From contig OY751489.1 of NCBI GenBank assembly GCA_963565915.1, positions 5,022,001 through 5,086,000 on the forward strand: DNA of 64,000 bases. The letters are read 5' to 3'. The translations under genes were made by a program, and so were the position numbers. The notes under the pieces were generated by a model. It was given only the letters and a program-made list of their open reading frames with translations, was not told the DNA's origin and did no database searches. Shown in pieces: positions 24,230-34,575 of this stretch (positions within the stretch are counted from its first letter, which is position 1; every line of letters begins with the position of its first letter). The DNA comes from Entoloma clypeatum (Eukaryota; Basidiomycota; Agaricomycetes; Agaricales; Entolomataceae).

Positions 24230-24598
24230 TGTTATGCGTAACAAACCGTTCCAAGGTTCGGGCAGAGTATGCAGGAAGATGGAAAGGCAAAGAGCAATGT
24301 GATTGCTAAATCTAAGGAATGTAGCTATGGTACATGAGGTTTATATAGTACTGACTATGAGCGGTAGCGAATGAGTCAGTAACTGCGGAAGGCAGTGCGC
24401 ATGAGTAAGGCGACTGCGGAAGGCTATGCACTAATGAGTAAGCTGACTGCGGAATGAGTCAGACAGCTGCGGAAAGCGAGTCAGCGCGGGAGCGAAGTAT
24501 ACTAAAGGAAATAAAGTATAATACGATATGTGTAAGCGGGGCCAATGAGTAAAAGTGAAAAAGTAAGCGCATACGTCCGTAGTCGTTAGTCCGTAACA
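24230..24598 (-). repeat. E2 5' LTR
   Basis: 369 bp. TATATAA is at 24347-24341 on the minus strand. TTGCTAAATCT (24303-24313, plus strand) pairs with the site at 24217-24227, 2 nt from the LTR. The U3 part carries four CTGCGGAA units alternating with ATGAGT between about 24370 and 24480. Confidence 0.88.
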
Positions 24599-25083
24599 GA
24601 TGGCTCGCTTCGTCTTGTACAAGACCAGACCTCAAAACCACCCGACCCACAAAAAAACTTGCACATCAATATGTAGGCCCTTTCCCAGTGGTCCGACCTG
24701 TTGGAACACATGCCTACAAACTTCGCCTTTCCCCGTCCATGTCCCGCATTCATCCAGTATTCCATGTTGTCAAACTTTCACTAGTTCCCGACGACCCTTT
24801 CCGACACCAAGTCCGCTCTCCTCCGCCTCCGATGGTAGTCGGAGAAGAATTGGAGTATGATGTTGAAAACCTCTTGGACAGCCGACTGCATTGAGGCAAG
24901 CTTCAATTCTTGGTCAAATGGAAGGGATATGGCTACGAAGAGAATTCCTGGGAAGCAGAAGACAATGTCCACGCTCTGCGCCTAGTCCGTGACTTCTACC
25001 GACGCCACCCGGGAGCTCCGCAGCGGATCGCTGCCGCGATATTCAACTCGTTTTGCCTGACAAGTCGAGACGCCGTGCCTTGA
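24599..25083 (+). pseudogene. E1 RT remnant fused to integrase C-terminus and chromodomain
   Basis: Continues E1 RT (SLRLVQDYRPQNHPTHKK), then within an A-run near 24655 switches to KLAHQYVGPFPVVRPVG, the region just before the chromodomain. RT catalytic core, RNase H and most of integrase (over 2 kb) are therefore missing. The chromodomain follows (EYDVENLLDSRLH, GKLQFLVKWKGYGYEENSW), interrupted by a TGA at 24892 where CGA (Arg) is expected. Confidence 0.85.
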
Positions 25084-25094
25084 AGGGGGGGTGA

Positions 25095-25525
25095 TGTAAG
25101 GGCAACCACTTTCACTTTTTACTTTTCCCTTCCTTTCTTCCTTTCCTTTCTATTCCACCATCTCCGACGTCCTCCGATCGTATCCGCTGTCTCTGACATC
25201 TTATCCGCCTCTCCGCATCCGACGACTCCGCCCCCATCTGCTACTCCACATGTCGGATCGCAGGTACTATCATTCATCTTGTTTCCATTCATCCTTCATC
25301 GCTACTCCCGATCATTGCTCATCATTCATGCATCTTGTTTTATCTCTTATTTCATATCTCATTTTACTATTTATCTCGCTAGCTTGCAGGGGAATCCTTA
25401 GAACTTTCTCTTCAGATCTCCCTTGCAAGGTGTGTGTTGTATTACTTATCAGACTGCTCAATCTAAACTTCGGATCTCCCTTGCAAGTATCTGAGTTTGT
25501 CTTGGATCGTAAGGTCGCCCTTACA
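25095..25525 (+). repeat. E1 3' LTR
   Basis: 431 bp. Starts TGTAAGGGCAACC after a purine tract and ends GCCCTTACA. Confidence 0.9.
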
Positions 25526-26350
25526 GGGTCATCCCAGTCTGTGATCTTCGGCTGATTCTTCGGATTCAGCCCATCAATGAGCTTGGGCTTCTTGGCTGCT
25601 GGGGAGTTGTCTGGCAGAGAGGGCGAATGTGGCCGCTTGTCCCTTGGAGTCCATGATGTATCACTGTGGTGGCCTGGAGTCTCTCATTGCACTGCTGGGT
25701 TCGAGGTAGGCCGAATGGGAGAGTTAGGTCCAGAACTCGCAGGTGCTGCAGGTGCTGGCCTGGAACGTGCACGTGCAGCGGCATTCGGTGTTTGCTTGCT
25801 GGTATCCACACTGCGCAGCTCCAGCGTGTGATTTAGTACCTCCGTGATTGGCAGAAGGGGGCAAATCTAAACATTAGTTCGCATGAAAATGACGATGGTG
25901 TTCAATAGATGACATACCCATGAACGTTGAACCCCACTATCAAGCCTATCATCCATGGACTCCTCGCTCTCCATACCGCAATTGTCACTGGTGTCATCTG
26001 GTGTGGTGGCCGCTTTTTTGGCCTGTGCTCTCCATACCACAATTGTCACTGGTGTCATCTGGTGTGGCTGCTGCTTTTTTGGCCCGTGCTATGTCTTTTT
26101 CAATTCTCTTCCCCTGTGCCTCTAGTTTTTCAATGTGATCGACATCTATGGGCTGTGAGGAATCAAGTAAGCAGTTAGAAATTCTTGCTAACATGAGAGA
26201 CCACATACTGTTAGATTTTTGCTTTGCAGAGGCAACTCTCTTTCTTCCTGAGTATTGAGGTGGGTCATGGGAAGGAGGCGAGAGAGGGTCTGAGGCATTC
26301 TGCTCGAGATCTGAGGAAGGAGCTCGCTGTAAGCGATGTCTGCCCATCAC
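25526..26350 (-). pseudogene. Unrecognised spliced gene fragment, divergent from the Plavaka ORF
   Basis: The minus strand starts MGRHRLQRAPSSDLEQ at 26350. It continues after an intron (about 26210-26155) as PIDVDHIEKLEAQGKRIEKD, likely coiled coil, then Ala/Lys-rich repeats. Further exons near 25810-25530 encode Ser/Pro-rich protein (RARSRPAPAAPASSGP, KKPKLIDGLNPKN). It is cut by E1's LTR at 25525 and has at least one in-frame stop. Start sites of this gene and the Plavaka ORF are about 100 bp apart in opposite directions, so it may be a second gene of that transposon. No function is recognised. Confidence 0.45.
25973..26090. repeat. Tandem duplication of about 58 bp
   Basis: A unit beginning CCATACCGCAATTGTCACTG is followed directly by a near-identical copy (CCATACCACAATTGTCACTG), inside the minus-strand fragment, repeating its Ala/Lys-rich segment. 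Confidence 0.7.
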
Positions 26351-26454
26351 GATATAGCGAGGGTCTTAGTGAGAAGTGGGATGAAAATTTCTGATTGTAT
26401 CTGCTGTGCGTCCAGTTTCCGAATCAAAATTTGACCTCTGCTTGCACATATCCC

Positions 26455-27458
26455 CATTTCAACTCCAAATGGCACACTGCCAATTTTGTGGAGATTGAGT
26501 GCCGGGCTAAAGCTGCATATCCGCCAGACTTCTTCATGCTTCAGCCACTTCACAGAAGAATATATCAATCCAGCTGCAGCGAATGCCAACGAAAATGTTA
26601 TTAATCCCTCAGACGACCCAATGGATATTGATGAACCTGTGTCCTCCTTTTCCCCTCCACCTGAGGCTTTCCAATCATTCCCGCCACCCCACCCCCAAAT
26701 GGAGATGGGAGAAGTTGAACCCGATGCTCCGCAATTTCGATGGCTTGAAGGATACCCTGAAGATCGCGGGGCTGGGTTGACCCTCGGGCACTGTGAGAGT
26801 ACTTTCAATGTTCAACACGAGGTGCAGAAGCACAAGAGCAAGCTGCCATGGCACCCCTTTGAGAGTGAGGATGAGTGGGAGCTTGCGGAGTGGCTGATGA
26901 CAAGCAGTGTAAGCCAGAATAAGATCAATGAATTCTTGAAATTGAACATCGCACGTACCATCTCCTTAATCCTGCTTCTGATATCTGACATTGATATCCA
27001 TAGATTCGAATGAAGGCAGAACCCAGCTTCCATAACAAACGGAGTCTTCTCCAGCATGTGGATGCTTTACCCACTGGATCAGATTGGACTTGTATGGTGC
27101 TTGAAGTAGTCGGGGACAAAGTGGAAACCGACGGAAAGTTTTTGACAGAAAACCTCGAGGTGTGGGGCCGAAATCCTGTGGAATGCATTCAAGAGTTATT
27201 GGAAAAACCAGTATTCAGAGGAGAAAATATTTATGCACCATATCACATGTACCATGACAAGCAGGCAAAGAACCATGAATGCGGCGAGATGACAAGTGCA
27301 GACTGGTGGTGGGAAACTCAAGTGAGCAGTTTTGAGACATATGTATCAAGTTCTCACACCTATGTATAACAGGAAGCACTTCCGGTGGGAGCAACTGTTG
27401 TGCCGGTGATTCTGTCATCAGATAAGACAAATCTGACAGTGTTCAGTGGGGATAAGCA
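26455..27458 (+). pseudogene. Plavaka-type DNA transposon protein, 5' part only
   Basis: Conserved Plavaka blocks appear in order: PFESEDEWELAEWLMTSS, KINEFLKLNI, SFHNKRSLLQHVDALPTG, VECIQELLEKPVFRGENI, then WWWETQ and EALPVGATVVPVILSSDK, ending at FSGDK. Introns lie at about 26955-27003 and 27322-27372; the second is clean in phase. The first exon (CQFCGD region near 26470) has a stop and frameshift. The catalytic part that should follow is replaced by the LTR of E3. Identification rests on recalled family motifs. Confidence 0.7.
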
Positions 27459-27927
27459 TGTTACATTCTGATCGTCCGATCCAACTCTGATCCAACTCTG
27501 ATCCAACTCCTCCAACATTTTGACTAATACTTGATTACATTGTACTTACTGTTACGAACCTTCTCGCTGTGTACGATACTTACATTACCTCTGTAGTTAT
27601 GTTCACATCTCTGAAAGCCACTTACTATCTGACTCCGACATTAGCCACTCGTTCTCCGACATACTATATAAACCTACGTATAATCTTGTATTAGCTTCAG
27701 TTTGAATATCAACTTAGATTCGACATCTTACCTCCCATCCTCTTTCCGACTCTTAACTTGAGTCCGACCTCTGATCCTCCAAAATAAGGACACCAACGTA
27801 TTAGCGAGGGCACAACACACAAGTTGAAGCCAAGTCCTTGCCCCTATGTCGCACGCGCTCCGACCACCCTCTGACCCTCCGACGCGTTCGACGTAGCTCC
27901 GACGTTGTTGTCGATCAGTTCTTAACA
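27459..27927 (+). repeat. E3 5' LTR
   Basis: 469 bp with TGTTA/TAACA ends. TATATAA at 27665-27671. CAGTTTGAATAT (27698-27709), 33 nt downstream, is the exact complement of 27930-27941, which lies 2 nt inside the LTR. Confidence 0.8.
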
Positions 27928-27929
27928 GT

Positions 27930-27941
27930 ATATTCAAACTG
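27930..27941 (+). promoter_or_regulatory. E3 self-priming primer-binding site
   Basis: ATATTCAAACTG pairs over 12 nt with LTR positions 27698-27709, where transcription should begin given the TATA box. Confidence 0.65.
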
Positions 27942-27973
27942 CCACTCACTTATCCATATTTCAAATTCCAGTT

Positions 27974-29179
27974 ATGGCAGCCCACACCACTCAGAACTCC
28001 CGCACAGCAGCAGCTGCGGCAGAAGCTTCAAACCTGCAGGACACCAGGGCGTCATTTCTACATATGTTCCAAGATCTTTCCGCAGAACCCAAACCTGACC
28101 CCATATTTCTGACACCACGTCCCCAAACACCTCAGACATCGGGACCTCCGATCCCTGAAGGATCCCATCATTCCCACAAATCTCCGACTTCTCCTTTCGA
28201 TGACAACAATCCTTTCCATCATCAGCAAACTCCAAACCTCGCCAAAGCAATTATGCTTATGACGCAGGAGCTCCGACGTAGAGAGACTCTGAAGACTCCG
28301 AAAAAGAAGTTGAAGGAACCTGACACTTTTGACGGTTCCGACTCTCGGAAACTCACCTGCACACTATATTTCCGAAACAATCCCGCCTTTGACGATGATG
28401 ATAACAAAGTCAGTTTCGCTCTGTCATACCTCTGAGGAACCGCGCTCGAATGGTTTGAGCCCACCCTCTTGGGAGAGTCCGACAACGACTCTTTCTGGTT
28501 GGACGACTGGTCCGCCTTTGTGCACATCCTCTGATCCGAATTCGGACCTATCGATCCGACCGGAGAAGCAGAGGATAGCCTGGATCACCTTCAGATGCAC
28601 GACAATCAGAAGATCCTACGTTACAACGTGGACTTCAAACGTCTTTCTGCTCGCACGCAGTGGGATGATGGCGCGCTCTGATATCAGTACTATACTGGTT
28701 TAGTGGAACACATCAAGGACGTTTTGGGGACTTTTCCCAAACCAAAGACTCTCGCCGAGTTGAAAGTAATGGCCCATAACATTGATGCTCGCTACTGGGA
28801 ATGTCAACGTGAGAAATGGTGCTCCTCTGACAAATCCACTCTGAAGTCTGACAAGTCTGACAAATCCAACAAGAAACAGACCCCCGCTTCATCATCCTCC
28901 AACAACAACTCCTCATTGTCTAAACCCAACTCACAACAACAACAAAAATCATCATCCACCTCTCCAAAATCTGCCCTCTCCAACAAACTTGGCAAAGACA
29001 GGAAATTAACTCCCCAAGAATGCCAACGACGATTTGACAATTATTTATGCATGTTTTGCGGCAACGTGGGTCATTGGGCATCCGACTGCTCAAAGAAGTC
29101 GTCTTCTAATGCCAAAGCAAAGGCCCGCGCGGCCCAAGCTGAGGACAAATCGGAGAAGACGACTGAGTCAAAAAAATAG
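27974..29179 (+). pseudogene. E3 gag
   Basis: Starts MAAHTTQNSRTAAAAAE. The capsid-like part (EPDTFDGSDSRKL, GTALEWFEP, WSAFVHIL, QYYTGLVEHIKDVL) is interrupted by TGA near 28433, 28531 and 28680, each where Arg would fit. A Ser/Asn/Gln-rich linker leads to zinc knuckle CMFCGNVGHWASDC. Gag ends TESKK with TAG at 29177, preceded by seven A's. Confidence 0.85.
29170..29176 (+). promoter_or_regulatory. Candidate -1 frameshift heptamer, E3 gag/pol
   Basis: A AAA AAA in gag phase immediately precedes the gag TAG. A -1 slip gives KKIVSSPQIPACTG and runs without a stop into the protease frame. Confidence 0.55.
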
Positions 29180-29584
29180 TAAGCAGTCCTCAGATTCCAG
29201 CATGTACTGGGGATTGCGTTGACTCCTTTCGTGCACCTTTGGAAACCCTCCGACTCAATGTGTCCGCTCTCTCAAATCCGAACTCTCTATGTATTGATTT
29301 GATATCTCCGACTTTTTCTGATTCTCTTCCGATAAAGAGTCTTATTGATTCTGGTTCTACACATTGCTTCGCAGATACCAGATTTATTTCTTCTTTAAAC
29401 TTATCTCCGACTCCGATTCTTTCACCTATGGTTTTGAAACTTTTTGACAGTTCTTCAAATACTTATATCACGCAATCTATCAATCTTCCTCTCCGATTCC
29501 CTTCCGGTGAACTTCTGACTGTCACATTTTACATGACAACCCTCAATTCGTCTTGTAATTTGGTTCTAGGACACAACTGGCTCA
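29180..29584 (+). pseudogene. E3 aspartic protease, cut by E4
   Basis: In the -1 frame of gag: ETLRLNVSALSNP, the active-site motif SLIDSGSTHCF, then SSCNLVLGHNWL, where E4 is inserted. The pol frame resumes at 45719. Confidence 0.85.
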
Positions 29585-29873
29585 TGTTATGATCGTTTTT
29601 TCACTTTTTACTTTATCTTATCTTATCTCGATCTTATCTTATCCACATCATATCATACATGAGGACATCTTATCATTATCGCGCAGCATGATGCTGCCAC
29701 AACGCAGCCTCATGGAATTTACATATATAAGTAGGGTACTTTCACTTGTATTCGATAGCTTGTTCTCTTGAGATTCCCGCTGGGTCTCTTGGCAATACAG
29801 TTCTCTTATCATCTTTCCACTTTGTTCCTAAGTTTGGGCTCGCGATGTCGTTTGACTTAGCGTCGCCTCAACA
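29585..29873 (+). repeat. E4 5' LTR
   Basis: TATATAA at 29724-29730. AGCTTGTTCT (29757-29766) pairs with AGAACAAGCT at 29876-29885, 2 nt past the LTR. Rich in CTTATCTTAT-type repeats near the start. Confidence 0.93.
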
Positions 29874-30449
29874 GAAGAACAAGCTCTTTCTACTCGCCTG
29901 CCCAAACACACACTTTCCACTCCATCATCACTATCCCCGCCGTTTCGCACTTTTGCGTTAAAAGTCGCACTTCGTTATTACACGTGGACCCTAGCATTAA
30001 GGGGGATCTCCTGGACTTCAGGGATAAGAAGAGAAACACTTGGTGCACCCACTATATCTAGCGTTGCCGTTTGAGACACATAGAGAAACGTTGAGCCCGT
30101 CCCGTGTCGAGGTGACCAAAGGCCGACACAACTAACCTTCGGGAAAGCTGCTGGCACGTGTGATGGTTGGAGAGAGCAGACCGTACATGTCTAGATCGCA
30201 AAAGGTGTTCCAACCCCCGACCCTATTTCAGGATATCGACCAGTCCAGCGCGTGTAGGGGATCTGACCGCGTGGACTTCATTTTTCCTAGATCTTCCTTT
30301 GCTCGGGTAAATTGGCTACCTGGGTAAACAGATCGCTCTTTGGGTTTTTTCTTTTAGATTTTTTCTCGCCTAAGTGTTAGAACAGGGTCGCGCGCCCGAC
30401 GCAAGGTACTACTGTTCAAAAAACAACCACTCCCCCTCATCACACCATC

Positions 30450-31547
30450 ATGGCCGAAGGCACCAATGCCCAATTCAATGAAGAATTTGAACAACACCAC
30501 GCACCATCACCCTTACCTCCGATACCACTGTTCAATCACCCCCCCCCACAAAACAACAATCGTGGAAGGAAATTAGAAGTCGCCGCGGATCCTGGCAAAT
30601 ACAATGAATCCAAAGCAACGTTCACAGTATGGTGGACTAAGATGCTCGCATGGCTCAGGGTCAACTGAGAGCTATTCAACGGAGAAGAAGAAGTGTGCAT
30701 TGCAGTGTGGTCGCGATTGGACGGTCCCACGGCAGGAGTTTACGGGGAAACCTGTTTGAATCAATGTATGGAATCAGAAGATTGGCCAACGTACCGAGAG
30801 CTAGTCGGTGAAATCACAACGAGATTTTGTCCCACCACTGAGATCGAATGGGCCCGATCCAAAATCGAGAGCTTTAAGCAAGGTTCAATGAAGACCGATG
30901 ATTGGATTACGCAATTCGGGACCCTGGTGATCAAGGGCAAGATTGAGGAAAGGCACGGTGTAACCCTTTTGGAAAGGAACACCAAGGAATCTATCATGCA
31001 ACAACTCTTCCAGCAAGGGAGGAGAAAGTCCACGGTGCAGGGCACCTGTGAAGAAATTTTGGCAATCGGCAGAGCGGAAGAGACCTTCGCAGCAAGACCA
31101 GGCATGAGGACTGGCAATAACTTTGGACAACAACGTAACACATGGGGCAATCGGCTCGCATATGGACAACAGCAGCAACAGAGGCCCTTTGGGCAACAAC
31201 AGAATGGGGGGTACTGTCCTCAACAACAAAACGGTCAACAACAACAACAGCAGCAACCACAACGGGATCCAAATGCAATGGATGTCGATAGAAACCAGAG
31301 ACGCGCTCCTGGTAATTGTTATAACTGCGGCGGACAGGGGCATTTTGCCCGAGATTGCAGACGGCCGCAGCGCAGGGTACAAGCAGCAATGATCGAACAG
31401 ATTGATGAACAAGAGGAGGAGGAAATTTTGAGACAAATCAACGCAAGGCGTCAAGCGCGCCAAACTAATAATGGACAGCGGGGCCAACCGGCTCAGAACA
31501 ACGGACAGGCTGCAGCACAGCAGGATTTTGTAAACGTCAACCAGTAA
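30450..31547 (+). pseudogene. E4 gag
   Basis: Homologous throughout to the intact E6 gag. TGA at 30666 interrupts RVN-ELF, where E6 has Arg. It has a Gln-rich linker and zinc knuckle CYNCGGQGHFARDC, and ends VNVNQ. At the site equivalent to E6's heptamer it reads GGATTTT (31523-31529) rather than GGGTTTT. Confidence 0.88.
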
Positions 31548-31965
31548 TTCCCCCGCTGGCTCTGACAAATCGATATGAACAATTGCCTATAGACTCTTAC
31601 ATACATAAAGACACTGTAAATTCTTGGTTTCAAAAGCTTACAGATGCAGCAGTTACATACAATAAAATACTATTGGACAAACCCAAAAAGGTAAAAACCC
31701 AAAAAAATAGCACAGATGAATCGGACTTAGATTCGCTTGTAAACTATATCATTGGGGAGCCCTCAGCAACGAGGCTTGGTTTGTCCCCTACGGATGAATG
31801 CTTAATTCCCTGTTGCGAAGAATCAGATAACTTAACTAGGCAAATGGACTCTATGGGGGAACCATCTTTTATTTGATCCGCTTCTGTGGAAAAGGAGCTT
31901 ATGATGAAAATCACACTGGAAACGTTGCAGGACAAACACACATTTGATGTTGAAGCATTATTAGA

Positions 31966-31968
<3 letters not shown>
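31548..31968 (+). pseudogene. E4 pol, N-terminal part
   Basis: ALTNRYEQLPIDSYIHKD to the protease start DVEALLDS, cut by the poly(T) insert. A TGA near 31874 replaces a CGA present in E6 (SFI-R-SAS). Confidence 0.85.

Positions 31969-32007
<39 letters not shown>
31969..32007 (-). repeat. Poly(A) tail of the LINE-type insert
   Basis: 39 consecutive T on the plus strand, directly abutting the 14-bp duplication. Confidence 0.9.
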
Positions 32008-32008
<1 letters not shown>

Positions 32009-32082
32009 GTCACCAATTTGTATAGCGGTATACTAAGGGTACAGTCCGCTTGACATAGAGTAAACTACATCGGTCCGAGGAC

Positions 32083-33463
32083 CTACGTACGCAAGAAGAA
32101 CAAGCGGTGCAAAGCTCCGTCGAGCTGTTGAGTCCTCGCGCCAGGACGGGGGAGTTTGTTATAAACAAACGCGTTAGTATGCGCACCCGAATATTCGGCC
32201 GCGCGGTACAAGAGCACTCCAACCTTGTGAGGTTGGCCGTTAGCGGCGCTGGGGGGTGTCTGCGCCCTACCCCCCAAAGAAGCGCCTGTGCGGTTCTTAT
32301 CCTTTGATCGCGTTCGCTTGCCAGAGGGGGCTGCACCCCTTTGAACCCAGCGCGCTACCACGCGACTACCGCCGACGGTTGTGTTGGGCGTTGGACGATC
32401 CCGGAAGGCAAATGCCCCTGGGTTATCCATGATAAATTTCCCGAAGACGTCCCAGGTGGGGGAGTTCCTCGAGAAGGTGGGCATGTCTGGTGGCCTGGTG
32501 GGGTGGTGCAGACATTTGTAGAAAACGTGGGCGAAGTCCTCGACGGACCCCAGACCACAGTCGCATTGTTCAACTTTGTCACCGATGTTGAACCTATGTC
32601 TGTAGTGGCCAATTGGGGCGTGGCTGGTGAGGCCGCGGACCATTTGTGCCGTGAGGGATTGGGAGTGACCCACATCCTTAAGCCATGTACCGCCCTTGAG
32701 ATGGGACGGCTTCATACGTTTGGCCCGAGCGTGGTCTTGGCGTCTGACGCACGATCTCGGGAATTGATAGTGTCGGCCAACATACTTGGGGGACTGATAC
32801 AGATTGTCCCAGTCACCGAGCATGTCGTCCGTGAATTGCTTCGTGTTGAAGTCAAGGGATCTGGAGGCCGACTCACCACACTCAATGCGAATCGAGGAGG
32901 CGAAGTCGTGCACTGCACGGTGGGGTTCGAATCCATGGTCCGAAGAATCGGGGACATGGTGAAAGATGACCTTGGAATTCAGATCGGGTTCCTCAAACCA
33001 AGGAATCAGGTTACTGATGATAGCAAGCGCAGTTGCCTGCGAGGAGTGGAGATCCGGGTCTGTGGCGCGCCGAATGGCGTTGACAGAGTCGGTGAAAATA
33101 TGGATTACTTCCAGTTGAGAGAGACCCCCAAGCAGACTGACCAGGTTCGAGAACCCATGTCCGATAGCTAAGGTTTCAGTGTCATCAGAGACTGCGAGGC
33201 CGCCGGCCGCCCAGTCTTTGTCGATGGAGTGCCCCTTGTGCCAGGTTTCCCAGGCTCCAACAGCTTGGTGGCCCGACGAAAGGGAGGGAACTGCCGCGTC
33301 AGTGACAATGACGGCGGCTTTGTTGGAGCAGATGTTGGCGTCAAACACCTTGTTAAGGGTGATGAGGCGCGCCTTTCTGGCTTCGGCACGGTCCTTAGCG
33401 GTCTTGCCGCGGATAAGGGTGATGTCGTGAATTACGCGTTCAGGGAATTGGTCGAGGACGCGT
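32083..33463 (-). pseudogene. LINE ORF2 C-terminal part: RNase H and CCHC-like tail
   Basis: Reads from the E5 junction (VLDQFPERVIHDITLIRG) through RNase H (VIVTDAAVPS, DDTETLAIGHG, HIFTDSVNAIRRATD) to a zinc-binding-type tail (CDCGLGSVEDFAHVFYKC) and a long C-terminal extension ending at 32083. Typical of fungal Tad/CRE-like LINEs that carry a cellular-type RNase H. Joined to 40532-40985 when E5 is removed (NEPGK-RVLDQF). Confidence 0.85.
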
Positions 33464-34575
33464 TGAGAAGCGAGTTTGTGACGAGTGCCGAAAAATGCGA
33501 GAGACTCTGGTCAGAGCTCTACAAACACCTCAAACACCCAACAACACTCTCAACAATTAGTTCAAGGGTGGCGGGAACTTAACCACTTATTTCGTAAGTA
33601 GTTAGACTCGTTGGTCTGTTGTAGAAAGTCGTCGCGAGGTCGCGCGTCGACAATCAAGGGTTTTGATCAAATAAAATAATAATATGAGATCGAGTTTCCT
33701 CAGGGTTCACTGAGACTCCCTTTGGATGAGACTTAGAAAATCTAACCACTCAATCAATCACTGAGAGAGAGAGAGGGATTGGATCTGGCTGGGGGGCCTT
33801 TCTAATCTACAGTACATGGCAGGGAACTACAGTTTTTATACATGACAAGAGATGAAATATATATATAAGGTTTATCACAAGAGATGTCCATAACAAATTG
33901 GTTTCCAGGGTATCTGTTATTTGGGCATGGTCCAAATATTCACAGGGGTCCTTTAAACATATTTCCGAGGTGTCGAGAGGGCAACCGGCCCTGGCGGAGT
34001 GGAGCGACAAGAATGCGTCGTTTCGCGAGCATTCTAGAAGTCCGCATCAATATTGATGTTGTCGATCGATCAATCAAGTTCCCGGTTGTCATCGATCAAG
34101 GGTCCGAAGTGTCAACAAGTCACGGACCGGGAACCCGTTTCCAGGGTTCGGTCTATTTCTGGTAAGCCACACAGATCGGCATCACGGCATCTGTGATCGC
34201 GCGTCGTACACTGTGATGCTGGGCATCCTGCTCATTATTATGAGTCCCCCGAGCCCTCAGATTGTCCATAGTCAATAGTAGTGATTGGATAGGGTGATAT
34301 GTCATAGAATATTCTTATTAATGACTGGTCCCCTCAATGGTCTTATCCATTGAGAAATAAAGTGTTTTGTGTCAAGTTTTGGTTAAGCCCTCAAAGTGAC
34401 TGTTCCCAAGATCATGACCAAAGGTGGTCCAGTGGTATTTAGACACTCTTAGGTAGCCAGTAGTACCATCAGTTCCAATAGAATATGTTTGTGAAGGGGC
34501 CAGCATTATATTCTTATATTGACAAAACTGTGGGAAAAGTGAATTTTCACGCACAGCCGCGCAGCGGTCGTATCA
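33464..34575 (-). repeat. E5 3' LTR
   Basis: 1112 bp. Includes a GA-microsatellite near 33765 and an ATATATAT tract near 33858. Confidence 0.9.

Larger units (their letters stand above)
18564..24598 (-). mobile_element. E2: Ty3/Gypsy chromovirus inserted in the RT of E1
   Basis: GATGG is duplicated at 18559-18563 and 24599-24603. The 5' LTR (24230-24598) is full; the 3' LTR (18564-18787) has lost its inner 145 bp or so together with the region downstream of pol. Gag and pol are full length apart from single stops. E7 is a second member of the same family. Confidence 0.93.
15661..25525 (+). mobile_element. E1: Ty3/Gypsy chromovirus-type element, internally deleted, containing E2
   Basis: LTRs at 15661-16093 and 25095-25525 share 9-bp inverted ends (TGTAAGGGC/GCCCTTACA). 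They differ by about six substitutions and one 2-bp indel by eye. The interior is gag, protease and the start of RT, then E2, then RT continuing for only about 20 codons before jumping to the integrase C-terminus and chromodomain. A purine tract (GAAGGGGGGG) precedes the 3' LTR. No matching target duplication is seen (CTGAT left, GGGTC right). Confidence 0.88.

Noticed and set aside
26347..26808. 153-codon minus-strand frame
   Set aside because: Antisense shadow of the Plavaka ORF with no domain.
32341..33171. 276-codon plus-strand frame
   Set aside because: Antisense shadow of the LINE RNase H ORF.
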